Part shown: positions 42,845 through 51,977 of the stretch, in pieces | How positions within the stretch are numbered: position 1 is the first letter of the stretch | How the letters are laid out: every line of letters starts with the position of its first letter | DNA from: Sutterella sp047777475 | GTDB lineage: Bacteria; Pseudomonadota; Gammaproteobacteria; Burkholderiales; Burkholderiaceae_F | Direction: 5' to 3' | Assembly (NCBI GenBank): GCA_047777475.1 | Contig: JBKEET010000002.1 | Coordinates: forward strand, 387,532 to 451,531 | Length of the DNA stretch: 64,000 nt | Notes under the pieces: model-generated | The model's database searches: none | Told to the model about the DNA's origin: nothing | The model's input: only the letters and a program-made list of their open reading frames with translations | Made by a program: the position numbers and the translations under genes

Positions 42845-45800
42845 TCAGAAGGACCAGCGAAGGCCCGCGTTCCAGCTCCATTCGGGAGCGCCGCTGCCGC
42901 CGTGGCCGCGGTCGGCGAGAAGCCAGAGCTGGGCGCTGTCGCCGAGCCTGACGGCAAGTCCCGCGCCGTACTCGAGCCAGCCCGTGCCGAAGTCGTGCGA
43001 GAGCGCGAGACGCTCGCTGCCTTCGCTCATCGCGAAATCGACGTCGCCGCCGAAATCCCGGTTCCAGTCGGCCTTGGCGAAGAACTGCACGCCGCGGCCT
43101 TCCCAGCCGGCGCGAAGCCCCGCGCGCGTCCAGACGCCCGTCGCCGAATCGACGGAGGTCCGGATGCCGATGCTGTTGACGAAGGTATCCGAATCCATCC
43201 AGCCGACGGTGACCTGGGCCTGAGGCTCGGCGAACCAGCCGCCGCCGAGCGGGATCTTCCAGCCGTACTCGGCGCCGAGCGTGACGCCGGTGTTTGAAAG
43301 CGTGCCGCTGCCGCCGGCGCCCTTGGCGTCGGTCGAAATGTGCGTCACCTTGAAGGACGCGTCGACGTGCTGCCCGTCGTCCCGCACATAAGTGTCGTAA
43401 AGGCCGAGCACGATGCCGCTGCTGTCGCCTTCGCCGACATCGTAGGTGCTGTCGCCGTCGAAATAGGCGAAGCCCGCGCCGAGGTAGTTCGCGCTGTGTT
43501 CGCTGCGGAAAGCGGCGAGGTCGAGTCCTCCCTCGAAGGCGCTCCAGCTCGTCTTCCAGTCGAGCGGGCCGGACCGGGCACCGAAGCGCGCCCCGCGGGC
43601 GCGGGCCCAGACGGTATGCTCGCCGTCGGGACCGAGCGCCTCGTGCACGTCGCCGAAGCGGTGCATGAGGGTGTCCTGCAGGCTGCGCCAGAGCGTGTAG
43701 TTGGTGCCCGCGGCCGAAGCGATCTCCTGGACGGGCGCCGTGTAGCGGCCGTTTTCGTCCGTCGCCGACTGCACGATGCTGCTGATGTAAACCTCGGTGC
43801 TGTAGCCGGCCGCGAGGTTTTCGGCTGAGGTCGTGCCGCGCTCGTCAATGTAAAGGCTGTAGAAGTAAAGGTCGGACGTCATCGTCTGTGAGGTGGAGAA
43901 GACGCCCTGTTCCTCGCCCATGAGCACGAGTACCGTGCCGATCATGGCCGACGTCCAGACGTCGCCGCCGGTGTCGACCTCGATGTACGTTTCGCCGCTG
44001 TGGGCGCCCGCGATATAAACCGTGTCGTTGCCGGTGTTGGAATCGGCGTTCACCTCGAGCGTGAGCGTCGACGGGTCGTCGTCCCAGCTGCCGAGCAGGA
44101 TGGCGTCGCCCGTCGTGCCGTTGGAAAGCGTCACCGCGGCGTTGTGCGTCGAGAGCGTGCCGAGAGTCGAGCCGCTCTCGGGCGCCCAGGTGCCGCCGTC
44201 GGTGAGGCGGATCGTCACGCTCGAAAGCGTTTCGTCGGTCACGCTGCCCGCGATGACCGAGCCGGCGCCGGCGGTGAGCGAGATGCTGCTGCTCTCGTCG
44301 GCCGTGATGTCCGCAACGGTGACCAGCAGGGTGCCTTCGGTGCCCAAAACCGCCGTCGAGCTGTCCGTTGCGCTGAGCGACTCGACCGTTACGCTTTCGC
44401 CGCTGACGGTGAGCTCAGAGCCCCCGGTAAGCGAGGTGACGCCGTAGAGCGCCGTGCTCTCGGCGGAGCTGCTGCCGACGGTTGCGCTCGAGGCGTCGGT
44501 CAGCGTCAGGCCGTATAAGGCGATGCTTTTGCCGAGAACGCTGAGCGTGGAGCCGCTCACCGAGGTTTCGCCGCTCAGCGTTGCGGAAGCCGTGCTTTCC
44601 GAACCGATCTCCGCACCGGATCCGCCGGAGAGCGTCAGTCCGTCCCCGAAAGCGATGCTCTCTCCGAGCACTGTCAGATCGGACGCGGTCACGGAAGCCA
44701 GGCCGGTCAGGGAGGCCGACAGCGTGCTTTCCGTGCCGACGGATGCGCTCGAGCTTTCGAGCCGCAGGGCATAGCTGCGGCCGTTGGGATTCATGACGAT
44801 GTTGCTGCCGAGAATCTTGAGGGTTGCACCGTTCGTAATGAGCGACTCGCCGTTGATGACGACGGCGTCGTCCGAGCCGCCGGCGCTGTTTCCGACGGTG
44901 ACCAGCGCGCCGTTCTGTGCCTGCACGGCGCTCTTGCCGGAGGCCGGGTTGATCAGCACGCTGGCGCCCCTGACGCTCAGGCTGTTCTCGCTGTCGCTGC
45001 TGCCGTAGCCGTAATGCATGATGCCGCCCTCGATATCAACCGAGTCGGTCTCGTCGTCGCCGATCTCAAGCCCCATGCCGGCTGCCACGACGACGTTTTC
45101 GTTTCGGCTTTCTAGGTCGTGGATGCAAATGCTGCTGCCGAGGATGGCAGCTTCTGCGGAAGCTTCGTTGCCGTAAAGCGCGAGCACGCGCCCGCCGATG
45201 TCGACGGCGCTCACGCCGCTGTCGCCGATTACCGCGCTGAGGCCGCTGTCATCCGATGAGTACGAAGGCGAAGCGGAGAAGATCACGGCGTCGGTCACGG
45301 AGTCGGCTTCGCTGTCTGACACGCCCTGGGTGCTGCTTGCCGACTCATCGTCCTCCGTGGTGTTATAGAAATCTGTGCCCCAGTCCCAATAGTCGCTGTT
45401 GATGCGGCTGTCGGCCATGGCATCGGCGACGGTGATCTGCTTGCCGTGCACGGCCAGCGTCGAGTCCGAGGCGTAATTGACAAGCAGGCTGCCTTTGATG
45501 ACCGTGCTTTCGGACGACTCGTCGCCGATCACAACGCTCTTGCCTGTATCGTAAAGGAGAACGGCAGCCAGACCGCTGTTGTCGACCTCGACCGATTGGC
45601 CGTGCAGGGTGTAAACGCTGCCTTCGGCAGGCATGAGCGAGCCGGCGTAGTAGACGCTGTCGGTGTAATCCGCCGAGCCGATGGTGACGGTGCTCCCGCC
45701 GCCGCCGTCTTCAATCGTGAGGGCGGTCGTGCCCGAGTCCGAGCTGAACACATCGTTCTGAACGCCGTTGACGGCAATGCTTTGGCCGATGAGCGTTACG

Positions 45801-47635
45801 TCGGTGCCGGTCGGCAGCACGATGCGGCCGTTGACCGTGAGGCTCTCGGTGCTGCTGCTGCCGGCGGTGAAGTCCATGCTGTCTTCTTCTGAACTGTTAT
45901 AGCCGTTCAGATAGAGCGCCGCGTTTTCAACAATGCTTGAGTAATAAGCAGGATAAGCCGAGGTTTCCAGCTCTTCCGTAGCATTGAGGGTGATCGTTTT
46001 GCCGTAAATATTTATTTCGGTTGTTCCTGTTGTGCCGTCGGAGTCAGACCATTCCGGATCTTTCAGGAAAATCGTGCCGTCGATGACGGTGGCCGACGTG
46101 TCGCTGCCGAGCGTGATGTCTTTAACGCCTGTTGAAACCTCGACGGCAGCGCCGTTGGTGTTCGCTCCTTTCGAGACGGTCAGGCTGTCCGAGGCGTCGG
46201 CGGAAACAGAGGAACCGTGAATCCAAATGCCGCCTGCAATCGTTATGTCGCTGCCTTCCAGAGAAAGACCTTCTTCGTTTTCATTAAGCACGACACTGGC
46301 TGCTGTGCTGCCCGAGCTGCCGATGGCGATAGAATCGGCCTTCATCACCGATCCCGCTGAGGCTCCGTTGTCGGAGAAGCTTTCAAGCGCAATGCTCTCC
46401 GTAGAGACTCCGGTGTCAGTTCCGAGAAAGACGCCGGAGGCACCGTTCATGACCGTGATATCGTCGCCTTCGATGCTGCTTGCATCGGCGTAGACAGCGG
46501 CACCGCTGCCGCTGATGACGGTATTCGCTCCGAGGTCAATCGTGCCGTTGGCAGCGCTCAGCACAAGCTCGTCATTGTTGATAAGAATGGAAGAGCCGAC
46601 ACTGTAGTCGGTCGTGACGATATTGGTGTCAGTAAAAGCAATGCTGCCGTTGGCCGAAGAGATGGTCTTGCCGACGGCTGTGCCTGATGAATAAACAGTT
46701 AAGGACGTGATGTCAATATCGCCCTCGGCGCTGATGCTGAGTCCTGACCCGTTGCTGAGCTTAATGCCTTTGAGCGGGTCGTAACTGTAGAGGTCATCGT
46801 CCGTAAGTGCCGTGCCGATGCTGACTGAGCCGGCAGAGATACTGATCGTGCCCGATGAGTTGCCTATGAGGTTTTCGAGCGAGATGGATCCCGAGGCGCT
46901 GATTGTCAGGTCGCTGGTGCCGTAGAGGCCGACTTCGCCGGTCTCAATGCTTTCGGTGTTCTCATCGCCGATGCTGATGTAAGAGGAGAGTTCGTCGCTG
47001 TCCGAAGCGGCCGAAAGCTGTCCGCTGGCATAGAGATTGGCCGTGCTGCCGTAAGCGTATATGCCGCCGGTCGAAATGCTGCTGCCAAGCAGGACAATCT
47101 GTCCTCCGTCGTTGCTGATATCGGAAGTCGAGAGCGTCTGCGTGCTGTCGCTGCCGATTTCGACGCGGCCCTGGGCATAAACCGTGCCGCCGAGCGTGAT
47201 CGTGCCGCCGTAAACGGAAAAGGCCGCATGCACGCCGGAACTGATTGAGTTGCCGGAGGAGCCTGAAATTGTGACGGTTTGGGAACCGTCCGAAAGGCCG
47301 ATGCGCTCCCGGTAGATGTCGGTGTCGTCAGGCGTGTAATTGACCCAGCTTCCTGTGCTGTCCTCGTAGCTGCCGTAGTACCAGCCGCTCAGCATATCCG
47401 CCGTGACGGTGCCGCCTTCCGTGCCTTCGTAGTCGGTGGTTCCTTCCGGCGAGCCGCCGTTCGGATAGATCGTTTCGAAATCGGAGTCCTCGGCCGGCGC
47501 GCTTCCGGCTATCAGAAGCGCGAGGGCGGCGGCCACGGCCGCACGGAGGGGAGCGGCAGATTTGCGGAAGCAGGCTTTTCGGCCTGCGGTCTTTTCCGCG
47601 GAATGCGGAAAAAGCTTATTGCGGCGGGGGGACAT
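42845..47635 (-). CDS. Type Va autotransporter with large repetitive passenger
   Basis: This 1596-residue secreted adhesin-like protein has an extended signal peptide (long basic n-region, then LRAAVAAALALLIAGSAPA), a Ser/Thr/Gly/Asp-rich passenger of ~1270 residues expected to form a beta-helix, and a C-terminal autotransporter barrel (~1320-1596) that starts near HTVWARARGARFGARSG and ends in the outer-membrane signature GLRWSF with a final Phe. No protease triad or RGD motif is seen. Three ~43-residue repeats (LTVLGESIAFGDGLTL type) lie before the barrel. The N-terminal half of the passenger is less GC-rich than the barrel. It is monocistronic, with an AT-rich upstream region. Confidence 0.92.
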   Translation of the reverse strand: MSPRRNKLFPHSAEKTAGRKACFRKSAAPLRAAVAAALALLIAGSAPAEDSDFETIYPNGGSPEGTTDYEGTEGGTVTADMLSGWYYGSYEDSTGSWVNYTPDDTDIYRERIGLSDGSQTVTISGSSGNSISSGVHAAFSVYGGTITLGGTVYAQGRVEIGSDSTQTLSTSDISNDGGQIVLLGSSISTGGIYAYGSTANLYASGQLSAASDSDELSSYISIGDENTESIETGEVGLYGTSDLTISASGSISLENLIGNSSGTISISAGSVSIGTALTDDDLYSYDPLKGIKLSNGSGLSISAEGDIDITSLTVYSSGTAVGKTISSANGSIAFTDTNIVTTDYSVGSSILINNDELVLSAANGTIDLGANTVISGSGAAVYADASSIEGDDITVMNGASGVFLGTDTGVSTESIALESFSDNGASAGSVMKADSIAIGSSGSTAASVVLNENEEGLSLEGSDITIAGGIWIHGSSVSADASDSLTVSKGANTNGAAVEVSTGVKDITLGSDTSATVIDGTIFLKDPEWSDSDGTTGTTEINIYGKTITLNATEELETSAYPAYYSSIVENAALYLNGYNSSEEDSMDFTAGSSSTESLTVNGRIVLPTGTDVTLIGQSIAVNGVQNDVFSSDSGTTALTIEDGGGGSTVTIGSADYTDSVYYAGSLMPAEGSVYTLHGQSVEVDNSGLAAVLLYDTGKSVVIGDESSESTVIKGSLLVNYASDSTLAVHGKQITVADAMADSRINSDYWDWGTDFYNTTEDDESASSTQGVSDSEADSVTDAVIFSASPSYSSDDSGLSAVIGDSGVSAVDIGGRVLALYGNEASAEAAILGSSICIHDLESRNENVVVAAGMGLEIGDDETDSVDIEGGIMHYGYGSSDSENSLSVRGASVLINPASGKSAVQAQNGALVTVGNSAGGSDDAVVINGESLITNGATLKILGSNIVMNPNGRSYALRLESSSASVGTESTLSASLTGLASVTASDLTVLGESIAFGDGLTLSGGSGAEIGSESTASATLSGETSVSGSTLSVLGKSIALYGLTLTDASSATVGSSSAESTALYGVTSLTGGSELTVSGESVTVESLSATDSSTAVLGTEGTLLVTVADITADESSSISLTAGAGSVIAGSVTDETLSSVTIRLTDGGTWAPESGSTLGTLSTHNAAVTLSNGTTGDAILLGSWDDDPSTLTLEVNADSNTGNDTVYIAGAHSGETYIEVDTGGDVWTSAMIGTVLVLMGEEQGVFSTSQTMTSDLYFYSLYIDERGTTSAENLAAGYSTEVYISSIVQSATDENGRYTAPVQEIASAAGTNYTLWRSLQDTLMHRFGDVHEALGPDGEHTVWARARGARFGARSGPLDWKTSWSAFEGGLDLAAFRSEHSANYLGAGFAYFDGDSTYDVGEGDSSGIVLGLYDTYVRDDGQHVDASFKVTHISTDAKGAGGSGTLSNTGVTLGAEYGWKIPLGGGWFAEPQAQVTVGWMDSDTFVNSIGIRTSVDSATGVWTRAGLRAGWEGRGVQFFAKADWNRDFGGDVDFAMSEGSERLALSHDFGTGWLEYGAGLAVRLGDSAQLWLLADRGHGGSGAPEWSWNAGLRWSF
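44320..44790 (-). repeat. Imperfect ~43-codon repeats in the autotransporter passenger
   Basis: Three successive units share the pattern S-x-LxVxGxSIxx-LxLxxxSSAxVGSxS, for example DLTVLGESIAFGDGLTLSG, TLSVLGKSIALYGLTLTD and ELTVSGESVTVESLSATD. They are protein-level repeats rather than exact DNA repeats. Confidence 0.6.
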
Positions 47636-47942
47636 GATGGTTCAATATTTGTTAACTGGACAATAATTATTATCTCAGTTCAGAAATACTGAATGTAAGC
47701 CTTAAAATTGTCTTAAACGCAAGGTTTGTTTATAAAAAACTAGGCAGTACAGTTTTTTTTAAGTTATTTATGGAAAACGAAGTTAATTTTTTACGACAGT
47801 GTAAAACAAACTTATTTTCTTTTTTAAGATACGAAATAAAAAAAGACGTTCATGATGAATGAACGTCTTTTTTAATTATTCTGTCTCTTTTGGACGAATA
47901 TTTTTAAAATTAAGGTTCTTTTTAAAAGACAGCTGGGTATTT
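47636..47942. other. AT-rich promoter region of the autotransporter gene
   Basis: 307 bases of AT-rich DNA (poly-A and poly-T runs) between the autotransporter start and the GntR gene end. It has a small dyad TTCAG-AAATA-CTGAA (47679-47693) 44 bases upstream of the autotransporter ATG, and a bidirectional terminator (47836-47873). No ORF is credible. Confidence 0.55.
47836..47873. terminator. Bidirectional terminator after the GntR gene
   Basis: A-rich run, GACGTTCAT (47845-47853), GATGA loop, ATGAACGTC (47859-47867), then TTTTTT. T tracts on both strands make it symmetrical; it should end the GntR transcript. Confidence 0.9.
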
Positions 47943-48692
47943 TTAAAAGTTCAGAAACGCCGCGTCCTTTTCCCGCACGTCGAGGTTGAAGGCGTAGCGG
48001 CTGGCGGGGTGGACGGACACCGTGGTGAGGAGCGGCTCGCCTCTCTCGCCGATGTAGCGGCGGAAAATCCGCAGGCACGGCTCCCCGGCCTTGGCGCGGA
48101 GATACCCCGCCGCTTCTTCGCTCAGCAGGGCCGCCTCGATCGTCTGGTTGATTTCCGTACAATGCTTTTTAAAAAGCGAGCAGAGGATTGTGATCATCAG
48201 CCGGTCGGGATGCTTGGGTGCCTCGGTGACGAGCCTCTGCCAGTCGCGGCGCACGTATTCCTGCGTCCAGGCGATGGGCGGGTCGCCTTCCTTCAATCCG
48301 GCGCGCACCATGGAAAAGCGGATGAGGGTCTCGCCCGCAGGGAAGCGGATGCGCGGCGCGAGCTCGCGGCTCACAACGATTTCGCGCACGTCGAAGATTT
48401 TCCTCGGGTGCACGGCGGCCAGGCGATCAAGGTCCGCCATCGAGCCGATTTTCTCATCGAAGCTTTCGGTGCGCGCCTTGCCCACGACGATCGTGCCGAC
48501 GTGGGGCTTGCGGCGGATGAGGCTGCGGCGCTCGAGCGCCTTCATCGCCGCCCTCACCGTGCTGCGCGAGACGCCTTCCGCTTCGGCGATCTCGAGCTCC
48601 TTCGGGAGCAGGGAGCCGACTGGATAGCGCCCCTCGCGGATGGCCCGCATGAGCTTGGCGGCGAGTTTTTCGTGGAGAAGTTCCCTGGCCAT
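47943..48692 (-). CDS. GntR/HutC-family transcriptional regulator
   Basis: This 249-residue regulator has an N-terminal winged HTH (REGRYPVGSLLPKELEIAEAEG, in part, then SRSTVRAAMKALERRSLIRR) and a C-terminal UTRA effector domain of the chorismate-lyase fold (RFSMVRAGLKEGDPPIAWTQEY onward). The start ATG 48692 has GGAGAT seven bases upstream; the longer frame has none. It lies downstream of the DASS carrier, separated by a terminator, and probably controls the lyase-DASS unit (inference). Confidence 0.9.
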   Translation of the reverse strand: MARELLHEKLAAKLMRAIREGRYPVGSLLPKELEIAEAEGVSRSTVRAAMKALERRSLIRRKPHVGTIVVGKARTESFDEKIGSMADLDRLAAVHPRKIFDVREIVVSRELAPRIRFPAGETLIRFSMVRAGLKEGDPPIAWTQEYVRRDWQRLVTEAPKHPDRLMITILCSLFKKHCTEINQTIEAALLSEEAAGYLRAKAGEPCLRIFRRYIGERGEPLLTTVSVHPASRYAFNLDVREKDAAFLNF

Positions 48693-48721
48693 GGCATCTC
48701 CGTTTCGTTTGTCGGACAGGC

Positions 48722-48751
48722 AAAAAGCCGGCCGGCTTGCGCCGGTCGGCT
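48722..48751 (-). terminator. Terminator of the DASS carrier gene
   Basis: AGCCGGCCGGC (48726-48736), TTGC, GCCGGTCGGCT (48741-48751), one mismatch. On the minus strand it is followed by TTTTG. Confidence 0.8.
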
Positions 48752-48775
48752 GAGCTTCAGGGCTCTTGAGAAAGT

Positions 48776-50179
48776 TTAATACAGGCCGATCATCTTCCAC
48801 CAAGCCATGCCGATGAGGAACACCAGGATGACGTTGACGGTGACGATGCAGAAGTTGATCTTATAAAAGCGCGGACGCTCGAAGTACCCCTGTCCGAAGT
48901 AGATCGGGCCCGGACCGCCGGCGTACTCGGTGATGCCCCACATGAAGTTCGAGAAGATGCCGAAGCAGATCGCGACCATCATGGCCGGGGCACCGGCGGC
49001 GATGGCCACCGAGCAGAATGGCACGTACATGGCGGCGACGTGGCCGGAAGCCGTGGCGAACACATAGTGCAGGTAGATGTAGCCGAGGCCGAGGACCACG
49101 AAGGTGAGCATCCAGTTGTAGCCGCTCAGCGAAGAGGCAAAGCCCGTGGCCATCCACTTGATGAAGCCGAGCTGCGTCAGGCCGGTGGCGAGCGAAATGA
49201 TGGCGCCGAACCAGACGACCGTATCCCAGGCGGCCTTGTCCTGCAGGACGTCCTTCCACTGCACGGCGCCCGTGATGAACAGGAACGAGATCAGCCCGAG
49301 GCCGATGGCGTTGGCGTTGAAGCCCGTGATAAGGCAGGTGCCCCAGCCGACGAGGGCGAGGATGAAGCCGATGCCGACGAGCTTTTCCTGCTGGCTCATC
49401 GGGCCCATCTTGGCCAGCTCGTTGCGGCCCATCTGGCGGGCTTCGGGCGTGCGCTTGAGCTCGGGGTTCATGAACTTGTAGGTGAGCAGCGGCATCACGA
49501 TGAAGCAGACCATCGAGGGCACGACGGCGGCGACGAACCACTCGACCCAGGAGAGCTCGAGCCCGAGGGCGTCATGGGCGAGCTGCGCGCACAGCGGGTT
49601 CGCAGCCATGCCGGTGAGGAACATGGCGCCCGTGATCGGCGTGAACTGGAAGCAGGTCATGATCAGGAAGTCGCCGATGCGCTTGCCGGTCTTGCCGGGC
49701 TGCGAGCCGAGCACCATGTTGATCGACTTGGCAATCGGCAGAATGATGCCGCCCGAGCGGGCGGTCACCGACGGCATGGCCGGGGCCATGATCAGGTCGG
49801 CGATGCCGAGCGAGTAGGCCACGCCGAGCGAGGAGCGGCCGAAGAGGCTCAGCATCAGGTAGGCGATGCGGCGGCCGAGGCCGGACTGCACGAAGCCGAG
49901 CGAGAGCACGTAGGCCGAGAAAATCATCCACACCGTGCCCGAGGAGAAGCCCTTGAGCACGCCGCCGAGCGGCAGCGTTCCGGTGAAGTAAGTGATGGCG
50001 AGCGCGATGAACATCAGGGCGCCCGTGGCGATCGGGGCGGCCAGAATGCCGGCAATGGCGGCCGCGAAGATGGCGAACATGTGCCAGGCTTCGGGTTTGA
50101 GTCCGGAGGGAACCGGAATCAACCAGATGACAAGCAGGACGGCAAGCGGCACGGCCCACCGGATCAATTTGCTTTTCAT
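48776..50179 (-). CDS. DASS-family (SLC13/CitT-type) anion transporter
   Basis: This 467-residue divalent anion:sodium symporter family protein has about twelve hydrophobic segments. Recognisable parts are SSGTVWMIFSAYVLSLGF, the substrate/Na motif region APAMPSVTARSGGIILPIAKSI (in part), FLTGMAANPLCAQLA and the second-half loop WDTVVWFGAIISLATGL. CitT/TtdT relatives exchange citrate, tartrate or succinate. It sits 78 bases downstream of the lyase gene on the same strand, so both are likely one transcript for uptake and cleavage of a di- or tricarboxylate. The substrate is unproven. Confidence 0.9.
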   Translation of the reverse strand: MKSKLIRWAVPLAVLLVIWLIPVPSGLKPEAWHMFAIFAAAIAGILAAPIATGALMFIALAITYFTGTLPLGGVLKGFSSGTVWMIFSAYVLSLGFVQSGLGRRIAYLMLSLFGRSSLGVAYSLGIADLIMAPAMPSVTARSGGIILPIAKSINMVLGSQPGKTGKRIGDFLIMTCFQFTPITGAMFLTGMAANPLCAQLAHDALGLELSWVEWFVAAVVPSMVCFIVMPLLTYKFMNPELKRTPEARQMGRNELAKMGPMSQQEKLVGIGFILALVGWGTCLITGFNANAIGLGLISFLFITGAVQWKDVLQDKAAWDTVVWFGAIISLATGLTQLGFIKWMATGFASSLSGYNWMLTFVVLGLGYIYLHYVFATASGHVAAMYVPFCSVAIAAGAPAMMVAICFGIFSNFMWGITEYAGGPGPIYFGQGYFERPRFYKINFCIVTVNVILVFLIGMAWWKMIGLY

Positions 50180-50257
50180 GGCGGAATTTCCTGATAAAGA
50201 AGAAGCGGGAAGGCCCCGCGCGGACCAAAGCGCAGGGCTTCCCCTGAGAGAGAGCGG

Positions 50258-51604
50258 TTACTTGGAATATTTCTCGACGACGCGGTCGACGAAGACCGGG
50301 GCGAGGCCGACGTAGGAGAGCGGATTGAGCATGTGGTCGATCTCCTCTTCCGTGAAGGCGTCGGTGACTTCCTTCGTGCGCATCAGGACGTCCTTGAGCG
50401 GGATCTCCTTCTCGTAGGCTTCCATGCAGCTCTTGTAGACGATGCCGTGGGCGGTCATGCGGCCGAGCTTGCGGGCGAGGTGCATCATCACGCACTCGGA
50501 CATCATCAGGCCCTTCTGCTTGAAGAGGTTCTGCTCCATGTGCTTCGGATAGACGATCAGGTTCTCAAGGATGTACTTCGTCTTGGCCAGCGCGGCGGCG
50601 AAGAGCTCGCAGGCGCGCGGGATGGCTTCCCACTCGGAGAGGAAGCAGCCCCAGTCGCGCTCGTTCTCGCTCACCATCGACTCGACGATCGACGGGGCGA
50701 TGCTGCGCACGTTGCGGCAGAGCGCGAGCACGTTCTCGAGGACGGCCGGGTTGCGCTTGTGCGGCATCGTCGAGGAGCCGACCTTGCCCATGAAGAAGGG
50801 CTCTTCGAGCTCGAGGATCTCGGTGCGCTGCAGCGTGAAGATCTCGTGGGCGATGCGGCCGATCGTGCCGGCGCAGATCGCGAGCACGGAGACGAACTCC
50901 GCCTGGCTGTCGCGGGCGACGTGCCACGCGATCGTCGGAACGCCGAGGCCGAGGATCTCCATCATGCGCTTCTGCGTTTCGAGGCCGTGCTCGGGCTGCG
51001 AGGCGAGCGTGCCCACGGCGCCGGCCATCTCGCCGACGAAGACGCGCGGGGCCATCTGCTCGAGGCGCTCGATGTCGCGGGAGAGCTCATCGGCCCAGAC
51101 GGCGACCTTGTAGCCGAACGTGATGGGGATGGCGTGGACGACGTGGGTGCGGCCGGCCTGCGGCGTGTCGCGGTACTTCTTGGCAAGCGCAAGGCAGTGG
51201 TCGCGGCAGATCTTCATGTCGCGGACGATCACCTTCCAGGCGTCGCGCTGCAGGAGCACGAGGCCCGTGTCGACGATGTCCTGGCTCGTGGCGCCCCAGT
51301 GGACGAACTCGCCGGCGCGCTCCGGCAGGATCGCCTTGAAAGCGCGCAGCAGCGGCACGATCGTGATCGAGCTCTTGTAGTACTCGCCGATCGAGGGAAT
51401 GTCGATGAGGTCGGCCTTGGCATACTGGTTGATGATGTCGGCCTTCTCCTTGGGAATGACGCCGAGCTCGCCCTGCGCCTTGGCAAGGGCGGCTTCCGTG
51501 TCGAGCCACTTCTGGACCCAGGAGCGCTCGGAGAAGATTTCGCGCATTTCGTCGGTGGAGAACAGGAAGCCATGGATCTGGCTGTCAATGGCGGTGCTGG
51601 GCAT
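50258..51604 (-). CDS. Aspartase/fumarase superfamily lyase (PurB/PcaB-like)
   Basis: This 448-residue enzyme of the fumarase/aspartase/adenylosuccinate-lyase superfamily shows the three conserved regions: HWGATSQDIVDTGLVLL, the His-containing RTHVVHAIPITFGYKVA, and the signature loop GKVGSSTMPHKRNP. Members remove a group from a substituted succinate by beta-elimination, releasing fumarate, or cycloisomerise muconate. The sequence is nearest the PcaB/short PurB type and unlike the long E. coli-type PurB. The coupling with a DASS carrier and a GntR regulator suggests a catabolic role on an imported substituted succinate rather than purine synthesis (inference). Confidence 0.85.
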   Translation of the reverse strand: MPSTAIDSQIHGFLFSTDEMREIFSERSWVQKWLDTEAALAKAQGELGVIPKEKADIINQYAKADLIDIPSIGEYYKSSITIVPLLRAFKAILPERAGEFVHWGATSQDIVDTGLVLLQRDAWKVIVRDMKICRDHCLALAKKYRDTPQAGRTHVVHAIPITFGYKVAVWADELSRDIERLEQMAPRVFVGEMAGAVGTLASQPEHGLETQKRMMEILGLGVPTIAWHVARDSQAEFVSVLAICAGTIGRIAHEIFTLQRTEILELEEPFFMGKVGSSTMPHKRNPAVLENVLALCRNVRSIAPSIVESMVSENERDWGCFLSEWEAIPRACELFAAALAKTKYILENLIVYPKHMEQNLFKQKGLMMSECVMMHLARKLGRMTAHGIVYKSCMEAYEKEIPLKDVLMRTKEVTDAFTEEEIDHMLNPLSYVGLAPVFVDRVVEKYSK

Positions 51605-51977
51605 CGTGAATTACCTCTTGAAAAAATCGGGTTGTTTTCTGCGGCGGAGCGCTGTCCGCCTTTCGGTCGGCTCTGATTCTTTATCTGTACGCCCAGGAGG
51701 GCCGAAACCAAATTTTTTTGTTTTGACGGCCGTCAATTCAAGATGGCGGAGAAACGAAGAAATTTTTATTAATTTCAAACGATTGCGATTATGTTTCTTT
51801 GATCGGTTCAGAACATTAGACCATACATATTAAAAATCGTTTAAAAATCAATATACTGAATTTTAGAAAAAGGAAAATTAACCTTATATGTATGGGACTT
51901 ATCTTTAATATGTCTGTTTTTGAAAAAAGCCTGTGAAAAAGCCGCCCGGAGGCGGCTTTTTCTGCATTTTTAAAACG
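51605..51977. other. AT-rich region between the lyase gene and mfd
   Basis: 373 bases, strongly AT-rich from 51700 to 51930. It contains the lyase promoter region, an inverted repeat CCATACATAT (51821-51830) / ATATGTATGG (51886-51895) with a 55-base spacer, and the mfd terminator. No gene is visible. Confidence 0.6.
51936..51961. terminator. mfd terminator (symmetrical)
   Basis: AAAAAGCCGCC (51936-51946), CGGA, GGCGGCTTTTT (51951-51961). It has a perfect stem and T tracts on both strands. Confidence 0.9.

Noticed and set aside
51821..51895. Miniature transposable element with terminal inverted repeats
   Set aside because: No flanking target-site duplication is visible and no second copy is seen in the window; kept only as an inverted-repeat finding.
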